A DNA stretch of 64,000 nt from Symsagittifera roscoffensis (lineage: Eukaryota; Xenacoelomorpha; Acoela; Convolutidae): NCBI RefSeq assembly GCF_963678635.1, contig NC_087067.1, positions 3,917,072-3,981,071 of the forward strand, read 5' to 3'. The notes under the pieces were generated by a model. It made no database searches, was not told where the DNA came from, and saw only the letters and a program-made list of their open reading frames with translations. Below, piece by piece: positions 11,546 to 26,500 of the stretch. Made by a program: the position numbers and the translations under genes. The stretch's first letter is position 1, and the number at the start of each line of letters is the position of its first letter.

Positions 11546-14500
11546 GTAAGTAAAACATGAAATTTGGCACTTTCTTCAACAGGGTAAAATTGGGTACTGT
11601 CGTGCTCTAAATGAAACGAGAGAAAAGAAACGCCCCATTATCTTCATATTATGGTTAATATTACCAATTCAGAAGTAGTGCAGTTCCAGCTGCTCTAATG
11701 AATATCTTTCTTTGCTATGATGAAAACGACGAATTGCTTCATATGCACCGGAACTAGAAATAAGTTGTAGAAAAAGCGATTATGTCTGTTCCGAAACTAG
11801 CCGAAAACGAATACTGAAATTAATAATTCCACGACTCATTGATTTTGTTAAGAAGCAAAATTTTTCTGAATTGTTGTGATCAACTTTTTGAATATATCTT
11901 CCCTGTTTAAATTCCGTGGTTTCAGATAAATGATCTAGAGACATATTAGCTATCCATTGATTTGAAAGAACAACTATAGTCCCAACCATCTCTAGCCCCT
12001 TTGTTCGGTTGAAGGCTTTATTTTTTAAATTTAATTCGGTGCTTTGAGATGTCCGATGAAATTCATAACAGAGGCATCGTCACTAGACATGCCCTTCACG
12101 TCTCGGCGTTCTCCATTGAACAAAGTCTGAAAAATAGTCTGCTTAGCCCATTCGCAAAAAATTAATATGTTACAATTTTTAACACAATGCAGCTTTTCCA
12201 ACAGAGAAAGACACAATCATACCGTTTTTTGTTTTAAAACATTCAATCATTGCGCTGAGAAGCAATAACAACCCGCCTTGCTCAACAGAAAGCTGAAAAA
12301 AAGTACAAAAAAAGAATTTTAGCAATCGTATAAGTGCGAAGAGAAGAAGCCGAAATGCTAGTTTTCTTCCGACAAGCGCACAATTATAACGACAAGCTTA
12401 GAAATTAGAGAATATGCGCAAACGTGTCCTCAAAAACGATCAACATCGAGAAAGATGAAAGTGAAACGACTGTCAAGAAGCAGTAATGACAAATCAAGAA
12501 CAAGGATAGTCGGTTACTGTGCACGTAGCACAATGTTCCGACCATATTCTTAGAAAAATACAAATGTTTATTTTTTCAAGTCAGTAGTTTTTTCGGCGTG
12601 GCGTGATAAAAGGAGCTGATTGAAAAACTAGAGATTAGACATATTCGACAGTCATAGTAAAAATAGGCACAATGAAAAACAGTTTTTGTAGAAAAACAAC
12701 TAAAAAACGAAAAACAAAAATGTCAAAAATTGTTTCTATTTTGCATTTTTGAAATTTTAAGTTTGTGATTCCAAAAAGGCGCTAAAATACTCAAAAAAAC
12801 TAACGTTACTTGTGTACAAATTAAGCTATTATCAGCTTTTAGTCATTGAAATAAGCTAATGAAAACCTGTTCGCTGTTGTTATTGTTAACCCCGAGGGGA
12901 CGCGTCCGGATTGCTCATACTGAGTTTTTACATAAGCATAGCTTGTGTTATAGTATGAACTTTCTTTTTTTTCCAACCTAAGTCGCAAATATTGTTGCGA
13001 CAAAATGTGTTCATTTTGAAAGTGTTCATTTTGATCCAGCTATTAAGTACCGCGAATGCTTAGGATATTAACACAGACTATTATATTACAAATAGCACTT
13101 TAGCTTCAAAGTATCATGGATCTGTAGCGTAGAGGTAGGGAAGGAGACCAGCAGCAAAATAAGAGGGTTCCAACCTGGGCAAGGTCCGATGTTTTTAATC
13201 ATTTTTTTCGTATAACAGTTTAAATACGTCCGCGTTATAAATTGAGGCATGTTAGTTGGTAATTTTTTCCCCGTAATCTTAAATTGATCTGAACAAAGCC
13301 TTGTAGGTAACCAGTCAGGTCTCTTTTGATAGACCCCAATTTGCCCAGATAAGGCCTTCAAGATTGCTATCCTGCGCGAAGCTTGTGCTGACATTCGCTT
13401 ACAGTGCTCTGCGGAATTAAGGGATTGGTCAACGAATACACCAAGTTTTTTGGGGTGCTTCTCGAAGAGTAGGGGTGTACTGTCCATTTTTACTAGGGGG
13501 GTCGGCATTGAATTCCTTATCAGTTAGGTGAAAAGGCTGACAGAGCCTTTTGATCAAGGAAATTCAAGATATCTGGACGTAAAAATTTGGTGTGATTTGG
13601 TTAAGTAGTTTCATAGGGTAGATGAGGCCTTTCGATTGTTTGACTGCTCAAAGTGGTGGAAATCGTCTGCGTATGATAGTAGTTTAACCTCAGGGGGGAG
13701 ATAATGGCGCTTCATAAATAGTAAAACAGAATAATGTTGGTGATAGGACTGAGCCTTGTGTGACACCTGTATGTACAATCATTGATGTAGATAGGGTGCC
13801 GAAAAAGTGTTTTCGCTTGGCGACCACTCATATAATTTGATAACCACCTGGGGAAGCTACCCGGCATATTTTGCTAGATGTTTAGTTGAGGTTGAGTGGA
13901 TTAGCGATTCTAGAACTTTAACAGCTCGGCTTAAAATTAAGACCGGGCAGTAGGACTTTGAGAATTTAAGATCTTTGTTAGGTTTCGGGAAGAGTACATC
14001 TTTTGAATTCTTCCATATTAGGGGGATGATGTTAAGAGACAAAGCGATTCAAAATGTTTGTTGAAAAGCTAAATGCTAGCGCGCCAAAATATTTTAGATG
14101 AACCGTGCAGAAACGGTCTGGTCCTAAGGCTTCCGACGGTTTCATCAGTCTAATACAGTTTTCCACTTTGAGTGGTGTAAAGCTTAATGAATCAGCTCAG
14201 CTAAATTTGAGATTTTTTTTGTTTTTCTTTATGCTTTGTTGCTTTTATGTCTTTTCAGCGTAGTTTTTTGTTTATTAAAAGCATTCGTAATGTCTATGCC
14301 TTTAAAATCTTTCTCTCATTAAAGTTGATAGGTTGGGTTTGTACTACAGAATTTTGACTTAGAGCCATTCAACGATCTGACCGGTTTTCACATTTACTAG
14401 ACGACGTGCGATGAATTTTAGCCTGGAGAAACTCACGCCTTTTTTGGCCGTTTTGAACATGACTTCTGTTTGAATCGTTTAAAAGTAGATCGGAAGGATC

Positions 14501-17500
14501 TAAAATTCGGATACTTTCTTTTTGTTGGGCTAGTTTCTTTGCTTCGTCATTTAGTGCAGGGACAAGGAAACGATGACGGCCTGCAGGAATGTAGTGACGG
14601 GCTGCAGAAAGGATTTAATCACGAAAATCCACTCTGGGCAATTTACATCTAGCTGCATAGGTTTTTTTTGCAGTATCTTTGATTTCTTTGATTATCTTCC
14701 ATTTCGTTTTTAAAACTTTTCCAGTCCGCTCTATTAAAATGAGGCGCAAAAAGGATATCCTCGGTAATGGGAAGATTCATGAAAGTTGGTAGGTGGTCTG
14801 AGCCCCGTTTAAAAGTTGTTTGCCATGCAAGTTTAACTAAGAAAGATGTGAGTGATAAGTCAGATGATGATGCTGATGATTTTTTATCATATGACAGTCT
14901 AGTTTGATGGTGATCTTTTAATGGGGTGAAAGAGGGCTGAATGTTTTTGGCACCTAGGTTTGCCCGGCGTCGGTTCTCTGGTATATTAGAGGACCGAAGT
15001 GGGTAGTGCGCGTTTGCATTGCCTAATGCAATGCTATTCTCTTCTGAGAGGAGAGTTGATATTCAAGCTTTGTAGTCCTTAGGACAGCTGCTGTGGTGAG
15101 GGATATAGAAGCTCATGACCCGGAGATTTTGAATGTTGGCCTTTATGTTAACGCTTTGCGCCTCCAGAGTTCCGCCTTCCACTTTTTCTTGTTCATCGTA
15201 CAGAAGAGGGTTGTGAATTGCGGTGAGAAGGCCACCTCCCTCTCGCGGTCGGTCTTTACTTAGTAATGTGTAGTTAGGCCATAACGAGGGAGTGCAGTTT
15301 TTGGAATTCAATTTGGTTTCTCGAAAAATCACAATGTGGATGTGGCACTTACACAGCAAAGCTGCTATTTCAGGTGCTTTCCCAGATATGCCATTACAGT
15401 TTAACTACAATATTCCAGGACTTAGTTGACAGTGAGAGTGGAATTGCTTGGTTACTGGGCGGTTTGCCGCAGATAGTTAAAATTTTATTAGTGCGTGAGA
15501 TTAAGGGGGTGTTAGTTGCTGGTGGAAGTGTATTTGAAGGGTGATAGAGATTGGTCGAGGGATTGTTGTAGAATTTGTTACCGGTGTTGACAAAATATAA
15601 TCAGCTGTGCAGGTGATAGTGAAAACCTCTTGTGTTGTTTCAGTGTGGTTATACCACTGCATTTAAATTGAATTCATCCACTAACGTGGCACCTTACGCT
15701 TGCTTGGAAACGGAGGATTTTGAGATTAAATGGGGAGCAGGTTTCACATCCGTGTTTGGGGTTTATGCCGGCGCGAAGGGGAAGTATTAGGGTTAATAGA
15801 CGTAGCAATCCGGCCGTTTTGGGAAGCTCCATAAACCCAGTCCGAGTATGATTTTGCGCTCCCCTGTATGATTTTGCGCTTACCGAATAAAAAGAGAGAG
15901 GATGATATAACTGTACAAAATATGTTGAGTTTTCTAAGAAAGAAGTGTCAAACGAAATATACTTAAAAAGGAAAAAAGTAATATTGGAAAAAGTGGACTT
16001 GAACACCAGGAAGAGTTTATTCGCAATCAGAGCTCCAAACGGCTAGAGCTAATTGACACATGTTACAGTTCATAGCAAGACAACCGCCGGCTTTAAATGG
16101 AGACCTAGCACACACCGGAGAATTTTTGTAGATTGAATATCATTTTTTGCCGTTTTCTTTTTATTGAAAAAAGCTGTAGTGTGCATGTTTTTGCAGACTG
16201 TCTAAAAGTTTTAGACGCAAGAAGGAAAAAATTAAAAATCTGCAAATCGTGCGCTCTATAGAATTATTTTGAGTTTTTTGAATCGCTTGAAAGTTTTATT
16301 TTTAGTTGACTTTTTATTTGAAGCTGGTTGGTTTTAGTTTAATTCGACGTGACAAAAAACGTGAACAAGTTTTATTTATGGCATTCTCGCTTCACTGCTG
16401 ACGAAAGAGGCTTTTAAATGTTTCGCAAATAAGTTGTAAAAGCTCTCAGTACAAAAACATTTTGTTTTCAAGTCATAAAAATCTTTCTTGAATATTACAG
16501 GTGCTCCTTGTGAATCCAATGCAGACTCATGTGAGCTTCTGTTTTGTGGTTCTAATGGTCGCTGCGAGCAACAATCAGAAGAGCCTCGAAATTACAGTTC
16601 CTGTGTTTGTGAAAACGGATATGGAGGTGAATTCTGTGATATCAGGGCACCCGGCTGCCAAAACGGAGAGATCGGCTATTGTAAGTGCACTGGTGCGAAC
16701 TCTGGTGCAAAAAAAATCTGAATTGTTTTTTCAAATTTTGATAATGAGTTTTTGGTATATCAGAAGGGATTTATAACATTGTTTGTATGTTTGAAGGATA
16801 GATACATACAATGTTAAATATTAAAGCGATCTAAAAGGATTTTAAATCCAAGGGATAGAGCAAAAAACCTAATTTCGAATCAAAAATATTACATTTAATT
16901 AGGTTTTAATTTTGCCTACTAGCTTTTTCCAGTTTCTTGTATAGAGTTTGAGTTGATTTTTCACATGGTTTTAAATGACGTATTTATAAATATACTTCAA
17001 TGATATCTCACACGAAGCTTGTTTCTGCAGATGTGGTGGCGACGGAACGAGTGGATGACAAGTGCTACTGGCAGTCAAAGTGTAGCTCTAACCCTTGCTA
17101 CAACCGTGGAATCTGCTCAGATAAACTCAACACAGTCCTAGGCTACGAATGCTCTTGTCCTCCAGGTAAATAATCATCCAGCACTGCTATATATTTGGTA
17201 GTCTAGAAATTGTTAAAACAACCACTTGTTTGCGACAAGCTTTGGTGAAATCTCTAACCTTGTTCGGTGACATTTTTTCTGCAGTTTGGAGTTTTAAAGT
17301 CATTTTGAAACGGAAACTCAAACAGGGGAACTAGAAAAGAGCGGTTTTTGTATGGTAAACATTTGTCCCTTTTCCTCGTCAAAATGCGATTGTACCATAC
17401 GGTTAAATGCTTTCTTCCAAGAAAGGAAACACATATGCTTCTTTATTTTCTTAGAATGATTTACTGAACAATTTACTTAGTAATCAATTGAGGAGGATTT

Positions 17501-20500
17501 ATTATAATGCAGTGGCATTTGATAGAAAAAAAACACATGAAATTTTAACATCAAATGATGCAATTCACCAAAATAAAAATCATCCAAGCACTCTTTAGCC
17601 TCATGAAAGCTGATTTTGTTCATACACACGAGCAACTCGTTTGCGGCTCTAAGCAGTTCATCACATCAGATTTTTTGTTTCCATTCATTTCGTCCATTCT
17701 TAGCTGACATGAGATTGATTTGAGGTTCGCGTGCTTCAATTGTCACAACTGAGACAACAGATTTTCTAAGAGTTATGAGCATAGTGAGTACTCTTATATA
17801 GGTCTTGGTAATTTTTTTTTGTTTTTTTTTTAAATTTGTTCACGCTCAGTTTTAATTTTTCGCGGTATGACTTGTGATTTCTTTTTATGTTCAGTGCATT
17901 TCCAGTGTTAAAAAGAAGGAAAACTCCACTATCGAACAGCAAAAGTGTAAAGGTCACGATAAACGTGATCAACTTTAAGTTTCCAAAGTGGATTTTAATT
18001 TTAAGATTTTCCAGCCAAATAAAAGATTAACCGTTTGTTCCAGTTTTCTCAAAATGGGGTAATTTTAGCAAAAAAAAAGTGTCCATCATAAATTGTTCTA
18101 AGAATTCAAAGAGCATTAAGGCCATCTATTTTTTTTCTTCGAAATTCAAAAGTTGAAGGTTTTTGAAAAAACAAGTCAGTTTTTTTTTCAGTTTGCTTCT
18201 GTTCATTACTCTTTTCCAACTGTCAGTTGGCTATGTTTGATGATTTTCCCGTGCAACAAGAGGTCAATTCGTTGCAACAAAAACAATTTAGTAGAAGCTT
18301 TTTGTGCAACAAGGAATTATCATAACAATCCTCATTACCAGTAATCCATTTCGTAACTCACCGCTGAAAACTACACATTTTGTAAACAATATATTGGCGG
18401 ACACCAAGCAGCAGAGTGATTTAACAATATTGGTGGAATTGATTATTTCTCCAATTTTTCGCCAAGACTTCGTAAAGCCTTGTGCAATGTATTGTTTCAT
18501 GAATTTTTAAAAGTAGCAATAGCACTTAGGGGCAATAACACCGATGTCTTTGATAAAATTGGCTAATTCAAGTGACAATATATCAATGGAAAAATCGTGG
18601 GAATTGTTGCCGAAACGTAAAAGTTTAGCTTTTGATGGATAAAAAAAAGGTTGTTGAAAATCGCCGTTGTGATTGGCTATTCATATTTAATTGATTTGAT
18701 TCGAGATCCGATTGGGAAATAGCTTTTATGTCATTACAATACAAAGAATTGGGCGTTGAAAGTTAATTTATATAAAAAATTAAAAAACGAAGGACCCGGA
18801 CCGGAACACTGCTTTTTGAGACTCCGGAAGTTGTGAATACTGAATTATAAAGATTGATTTATTTTTCAACTATGTCTACTCTCATTTAGCCAATCAGCAG
18901 TTAATAGCATACAGTCTTTGTCGAACTCAGAGTTTCGAAATTCAGCTTTTTTTTGTAAATAATTGAATCTTAATTTGTTTATATAATCTTAATTTAGTTA
19001 AGTAGCGGTTATCTTTAACCAATGTCCTTTTTTTGGATATAGCAACCAGGTTTGCTTATCTTCAATTTTTATCTCTTATTGAAATAGGGTTGATAGCATG
19101 ATAAATATGAATGAACTAATGGCTTTCTTACACAGGTTTCAGTGGCCTCAATTGCGAAGTAAACATTGATGACTGCGAAGCTGAAGACGCTTGTTTCAAC
19201 GACGCAGTTTGTCTCGACCTGGAAGAAGATCACGCATGTCTGTGCAAAACAGGTAAACATTTGAAATAAAAAAACAACAAGCAGGCGTTCTATATACACC
19301 TTGGGTATACAATTCGTGCAAGCGACCATTATACCATTAGATTGAACTGATTCAAGCGGACCATACATGACACACGATTACTACTTGCTACCAGCATTGA
19401 TACAAATTGTCAACTGTTACGAATTGTTGCCCAACTCTGTATTACATTTCAACTGAGCTGATATTGTCGCGATCAACGTTTTTTTTTTGGGTTATTTATC
19501 TGCCATTAAAACCGTATAATACCAAAAAAACGTGCCAATCATCTAGTAGGTTTGAAGGTATCTGATTGCTTATAAAGGATGTCTTAAAGTTGAACATGGA
19601 ATATTTGACTATGGAGTTCAACGCTACTGGTAGCGGACATAGAGTTTTACTGATTAAAACCGTGGGTAACCCAGTTAGCCAAGTTGCGAAAAGAGAGAAT
19701 GCTCAATTTACATGCGTGTTGATATGGCGTACTATTTACATTGAGATCGCTGCGTGATTTCAAGTTTTTTGAATTACGTATTGGCTCAAACGAAGCAGTT
19801 GGGTATTGAAACTAGTTTATAATTTCAGCAGTTTACGGTATAAAAAACTGATTTCGGAACAAGTATGATAGTTGGGTCCCTAAATCCTAAGTCCTTGAAG
19901 GAAACTTTTAAGGCTTGAAATTTTCTTCGGGGACGGTGAGCATTTGCTTAATTGTGTTCATTAAGTTTTCTAATATTTTCTAATATTTTACGTCGCCTTG
20001 TTAAGAGTCGATGAATGTAGTGAAGACATTTGTATAGGTCGTGATGATTTTTTCATGAGTTAATTTAATCTAAAAAATGTCAATTATAAATTGTTTTTGA
20101 AATTAAGGCCATTCAGTTTTTCCTTGGAAGTTCGAAAGTTGAAGTTTTTTTAAAAAACAAGTCCTGTTTTCCGTTTTCTTGCGTTCATTTACTCTTTTCC
20201 AACTGCCTGTTAGCTTTGTGTGCATAGTAAATTTCATTGCAGTTTCCTCGAGATTTTGAACTGCATAAGTTAAAACCGCTGAACTATAAGGCGCAGCTGT
20301 CAGTTTTCTCGATGCATGAAAATAAGTGGGTGATATATAATACAATTGGTGGCAGCTTTAAATTGAGTATCTGAATCGCTTTTTATTATATTTCGTACAC
20401 TATGTGTCATTTATTTCAGTCAAAAATTTTTTGGTAAAAGAAGAGTAAAATTAAATTTTCGGATAAAATTTCATCTGGCAGAATTGTGTTATAAAAATTA

Positions 20501-23500
20501 TCTTAGTAGCATCTAAATTTGACTGAAAATGAATTGACTATATTATGCATTGTAGTTGCTCAAGTAGTTCTCACAATTGCCACCTATGGTAATATATCAT
20601 CAATAAGTGTTACCAGTGGTATAGACTTTCGTTTGTCTGCTTAGTTTTTGTCGGCTTCATTTTCAAAACATGGGCATTTTCTGATTTAAACCTTTTTCTG
20701 CTATAATTGACGTTCGTCCTGACATTTTGGCAATTTAAAAAATCGGATTTTGAATCAATTCTTTTTATTATTTTCGATTAAATGGTTATAAGAAGCCTAT
20801 CTACGTATTTTGTGCTGTTTGAGGAGCAAAAGTTGATTCTGATGTTAAAAAATAGTAAAAATAGTTTTTGGTGTGAAAACTTAACGTTAATCGGAAGATG
20901 CAGAAATCTTATTTAATGCTGGTGTTGTGGTTCTCGCCTGTTTTTCTGAAATTGAATTTTCTTTTTCAAAAAACTTTCAATTTTCAACTACATATTTTTT
21001 TACTTAGGTTTTCCTCTTCATAGTTTTATTTTCTGTTCCTTGTCTGGCCTCTGTGTAAATTAATTCACCCTTTAAAAATAGGGTATCTGGAAAATAGGCC
21101 AGCTTTTTCACGTAAGCATGCGGGTCGAAACATCCTCTGCTACTTGTTCAGGAACCGGCTATCCTTGTGTTTGTTTGTAATCACCTCTTCAAATTTAATA
21201 TCAAGAAATGAAATTTGGCTTTAGATGTTGTTTTAGGAGTCCATGAACGTAGTTTAGACTCATATCGGTCGTGACGATTGTTTTCATTTCAGCGACCGGG
21301 TATTCTTGTTGAAAGTTTGAAAAAAATTGAAGAATATTGTGTTTAATTGCGAAGATGGGTTGGTGATGTGGCGCCAAAGCGCGAATGACCTAGTTTCGAA
21401 AAGGATTTAATTTCCCAATAGAATTTATAAAAGTACCTATGCATCCAGTTTTCTTAAAATGAATTAGTTTGTATCAAGTAAGTGTTAATCCTAAAAGATG
21501 CTATAAATTTGAAAAGGTTTAAGATGAAATTTGAATTTCTTTAAAAAGTTAGTTGTTGAAGTTTAAATATGATTTTCAGTCTCCTTGTCCTCGGCGCTTT
21601 TCCCACTTGGCTATGTTTGTTTATTTCATTTTTAAATTTGGATTTTTTTTCGTTTTTGATTAATTTAGTCTCGAAACTTGCGTATACAATTGTTTTTGTT
21701 TTTGATAAATTAAGTCCCAAAACTTGCCTATACGGTGGTTTTGTTTTCTTAACTCAAATCCTAATTTCCGAAAAGTAAATAGAAGCTGTTCTCTTTGTTA
21801 GTGTTATAAAGTGGTTTTTGTTTGAAGAATTAGAAGTTTTAAATACTTTTAATCCAGGTTCCTGGATATAAATAAACTTCAAGGAAATGAGTCACTGTTA
21901 TTTTCAGCTCCTTTCAGTCGCAATTCATATTACCAAAAAAAAAACTAAGTGCGGAGAAATTATTTTTTCAAGTTTTGCTTTTTTCTGACAAATTAGCGTA
22001 GGGCGAGAGTATCAGAAACCTGAGAGACTAAAGAACTAGTTAATTAAAGGATTTTACTTAAGTGTGAAAGTAATCATTATCTTTCATTTAGTTCGTGATG
22101 GTTTTTTTCAGGAAGTCATAAAACTTGTTCACGCTCAAATGCGATTATTTTTACGGTTTGACCGTTGTTTTCTTATTAAGGTAAATCAACTATCAAACAA
22201 TAGTAGTGTAAATGTCAAAAATTTGAATGGAGTTTAATTTTCTGAATTCTCTGCAGAATAAAAAATATTACCCTTTTTTAGGTTTCTTTGAATGTAATAG
22301 AGTTAAGAAAAAGGTGCCTTTAATGTAAATTAAAGAGCTTTAACGCCTCAAAGAGCTTTAATGTGATTTATTTTTTGGACATGGGGAAGGTGAAAAATGT
22401 TCAAAAATTTTATTCTTTTCCTTGGTCGTAACACTTTTCCAAATATCTGTTGGTTATGTTTTAACATATTTTCACCTCTCCTTTTTGCAGTTTTTTAAAA
22501 TTTAAATCTATAGATCCATTTTTCGATGTTTTAACGTATCGAAACATACAATTTCAAGTCAATAGTGCGGTAAAGAGATAGATTGTTTTTTTAATCAATA
22601 GATTGTTTTTTTAATAGAAAGTAGAGTTTTCGTCTTATTTCCCCAAGAGCATTATGAAGTTCAAAATTTCCTGCGTCCAAGAAACTTTCGCACTAATTGG
22701 GTTTCATTGGGTTCCATTGTTGAAAAAGTGAAAAATAATGACCTCGTTAAAATCTTTTTTTTTGAGAAAGCACCACTACTAAATTACTGGGTATTCCCTG
22801 TAAGGTTGAGTTGTTCGTAGAATCAATGAAGATTCTGTTTAAATCAAAATCACGTTTTTAAACTCACGCTTGGTTAAATGGATCTGTCCAACAGAAGCTT
22901 TGCTGCTTGACCAACGCGTACTAACGCATTGTTTTTGTTTCTCTTTTTGGCTGTGATTTATAACACAGTGTTTAATTATTTAATTGGCAAATGAGCGCTG
23001 TAAATGAGAAAATTACAAGAGCTAGTTATATTTTTATTTTATTTTTGATGGCTCTACAATTCAATTACAAGTACACCTGTAAGATTGTTAAAACTTCTCG
23101 AGTTTTATTGATGAGTTGAATCTCAACGCGCCAATTACTTGATTTGGTCGCATTTTTATTGTGTGGTATAATCCTTCTTCCAAATCAAAACTTACAATAA
23201 GATGAATGTAATTCAAGCGATCGTAAAAATGAAGTGACAAAAAGTTTTGGCTGTTTATCGACTTGAAGCATTCTCAAATGAGCTCTACCATATCTAAACA
23301 CGGTCAAATTAAGAATTTTTAACTTTTTCAAAAAGATAAACTGCGTTGTGTGTTTAGACTGCACCTTTTAGTATTTAATTACTCTAGAAGGCTCGTTATG
23401 TAATAAATTTTTCGCCAAATCCTTTCAATAAAACGATTATTCAAACCGCTGGCTGCGTTATATTCTCTCTTGATACATTTTTCTTCATTCGAAGCCTCAA

Positions 23501-26500
23501 GCGGAAAAATCCGCTGAAAATGAAGACACGCAATAACATTATTATTTTGCAGCTTATTATGGCAGTTTATGTTAAAATTGGTGAGTCATTTAAAAAAATA
23601 TTTTATTGGTAATGACCGCTTCGGAAAAAATCGTTGTCTCCTCTCACTACCTAAGTTTTTGGACGATTCGAATTTGGTATCATTCAACAAATATCGTTTT
23701 GAAGCCAAAAATAGACAGTTTGAAATTTTTATTGCCTAATTTGAGAATTATTTACAGATGTGTCCAAATATAAAGAAAAAGTATACATTCAGAAATAATT
23801 TATTTGAGAAATATATAATGCATTTTGAATATTTTGAATTTCACCTGAAAATTAAGTAGCTGCAGAATGTCATAAATATAATGTGAATTGCTTGCTAAGG
23901 ACTTAAGTTTTGATTTACTGTAGCCAACTGTTTAGGCCCAAACACCGTCTTCCTCGAGACCTGAAAAATGATGAAATAATTACGATAACTTAAGTTAAAA
24001 CAATTATTAAACGAGGTTTTAATCACTGTAGCAGTTCATCGGAGTAAGATGAATTAACTGTTGAAAAAGTAAGTTCTAGAAAAGTTGTACAGAAACATTT
24101 TTAAGAGTCGATGAACGTAGTTCAGCCCTTTATATAGGTCGTGATGATTTTCTCAAATTGGGTTTAAATTATCAAAAAAGTGCCAAAATAAATTGCTCTT
24201 GAAATTCGAAGAGCTTTATGCCAGATATTTTTGTTGGAAATTCGAAACTTGAAGTTTTTCAAAAAACCAATAAGTTTTTTTTTCCGTTTCTTTTGCGTTC
24301 ATTGATTATTTTCCATTTTCTGTTGGCTATGCTTGAATCTAAATTTTGCATAGATTATGTAAATTTTGCATAGATGAACTTTTGCAAACCTTATAAATTC
24401 ATCTTAATTGAAAAAATGGCTTTCATGTTTCTATACTTTCGAGAGTACCAGTTAAGAGAAGATCGCAAAGAATCATTTCGACAGCCATCGAGCTGTATAG
24501 GTTCGGAATATATGATTTTTTTTTGCGTTTATTCAAATTATGAACCTATAACCGTTATCTATTACGAAAACACTTATAAACGGAGATTACATGTGCATAT
24601 AGTGAGTTCTTTCTAATTTACCTCGAGGTTTGGTTTTTCCGCTGAACTTGTTTTCTAGTGCGTGGATCATCTTCACTCGTTTTTCGTTCATGTCATTTAG
24701 TTGACGTAACAGTTTTTGTTTGTCTTCGTGAAGTTTTTTCAAGTCACGGGTGACAACGGGGTTCATATTACCAGCCGCCTGTTAAAATAAAGACATGGTT
24801 ACCTAGTTTTTGACGAAAGAGAAACCAAATAATTTTTGCTGCATAATGGACACTGTAATTATTTTACTGTTCATACACGAAGTAGGTTTTATTTCATGAG
24901 GGAAATTGTTCTATGAATCGTGAAAACTATTTTTCGCTAACTAAAAGAAGTACACAAATTTCATCCCTGTAAATGACTTTCACTTTTTCCAAATAGGGCG
25001 GAAATTAGAATTTCTACCCTAATTTTCTTGATTAAGACGCGAGCCTAGAGGTTTCGAAGAAAGAGTTAGATAGTAAAAATTGTGGAGCTCGATAATAAAA
25101 ACAGCAGATAAAAATACCTCTAGTAGACTTATGTTGGCCTGTTTCTCGTTGATAGTGGCTAGAATGACATCTTGTCTCATCTGCAAAACTTCTTCGATCT
25201 GTCGTTTCCGATCCATCTGCAGTTGCTGGATTTTCGCCTCCTTTTCAGTGATCTGTGCAAATATTTTTGCTCATGAACGAAGCTTTTGGTATTTCTATTA
25301 ACTGAGCAGTGAAAAACATGTTTGATAAGAAGTTTTACATGGATAGATTTGCTGTTCCTTTGCTCGTAGGGAAGACACTTAAATAGGTCGTGTTGGTTTT
25401 CGTTTTTTTTTTTTCAAAAAATTCATACGCAAATTTGGCTTTTGAAGCGCAAATTTGGCTTTTAGGAGGTTTTGCTTTGATTTCTTAACTTTAATTTAAA
25501 TTCATTTGCCAGGACAAACGCAAATTTTGCTCTACAATTAACGTCTATAAAGTTGAACAGATACATTTTCGATTCTACCGATTAGGCTGAAAGCATGCTT
25601 TTGCGAGCATCTCTGATTATTAATCAACAATGACTTTTCAAAAAATAATGTTTTGCTAGAGGGGTCTAGGAAATAAGACAAGAAGCAAATCAAACGTGCC
25701 CAAAAAATGAAATTAAACGTAGATGCAAAACTGTAATAGGAAATTAGACGGGGGCGAAAAACTCGTGGGCGAAGCATCGAAAAGAAAATTAGCCGAAAGT
25801 CTATTTTTAAAGTAATCAATTGCCATTCAATTAAAATGAATTAAATGAAGCAATATTTTGCTTCTTTCATAACGAAACCCTTGAAATATTTAATCTGTTC
25901 CAATTCGGCGGCGGTTAGTGACAATTTGAAATTTTTGCATATTTCTGTCTTTTTTGTATGAGGCCAATATCAATATTAAGTCCCTGGAAATGTTAACTTT
26001 CTTTCAGATTTTCACGCTTTCTTTCCAAATTTATCTTGGTGTTTCTTTTTTAGCTATTTTTATCTTTGCTAAGACTGGCCCCATAGTTTTTGGAAAGTTT
26101 TTCACCCTGAGTCAATTTTTTATTAATTCATTGATAATTTCGGAATGAATGTGGCGTATAAAGAAAATGACCAAAATTTCATTACTTCATGTAAATTAAA
26201 ATCGATTGTGTTCGTCAACTTCGCAGACGTCTATATTTGGCGCAATACATTCGGCGCAAAAAATTGTGAATAACTTTTGGTTACGGAATAGGATTTAAAT
26301 TTTTAATTTCCCAGCGTAATGAATAATAAATATCTATTGATCCATTATTATTTAGAAAGTGTCAATCACAAAAGATTCTTGAAATTTGAAGATTTTTAAC
26401 GTGACAAAGAGTTTTTTCTTTGCTATTTTCAAAAAGCCATTTTTTATTGAAATTTTTGAGTTTTGCTGTTTTTTTATTGTTTTGCAATATCTATATTTGA

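Noticed and set aside
13086-13330. Start of the 140-codon - strand frame as a separate gene
   Set aside because: The right part is LINE reverse transcriptase and the left part is SINE read backwards.
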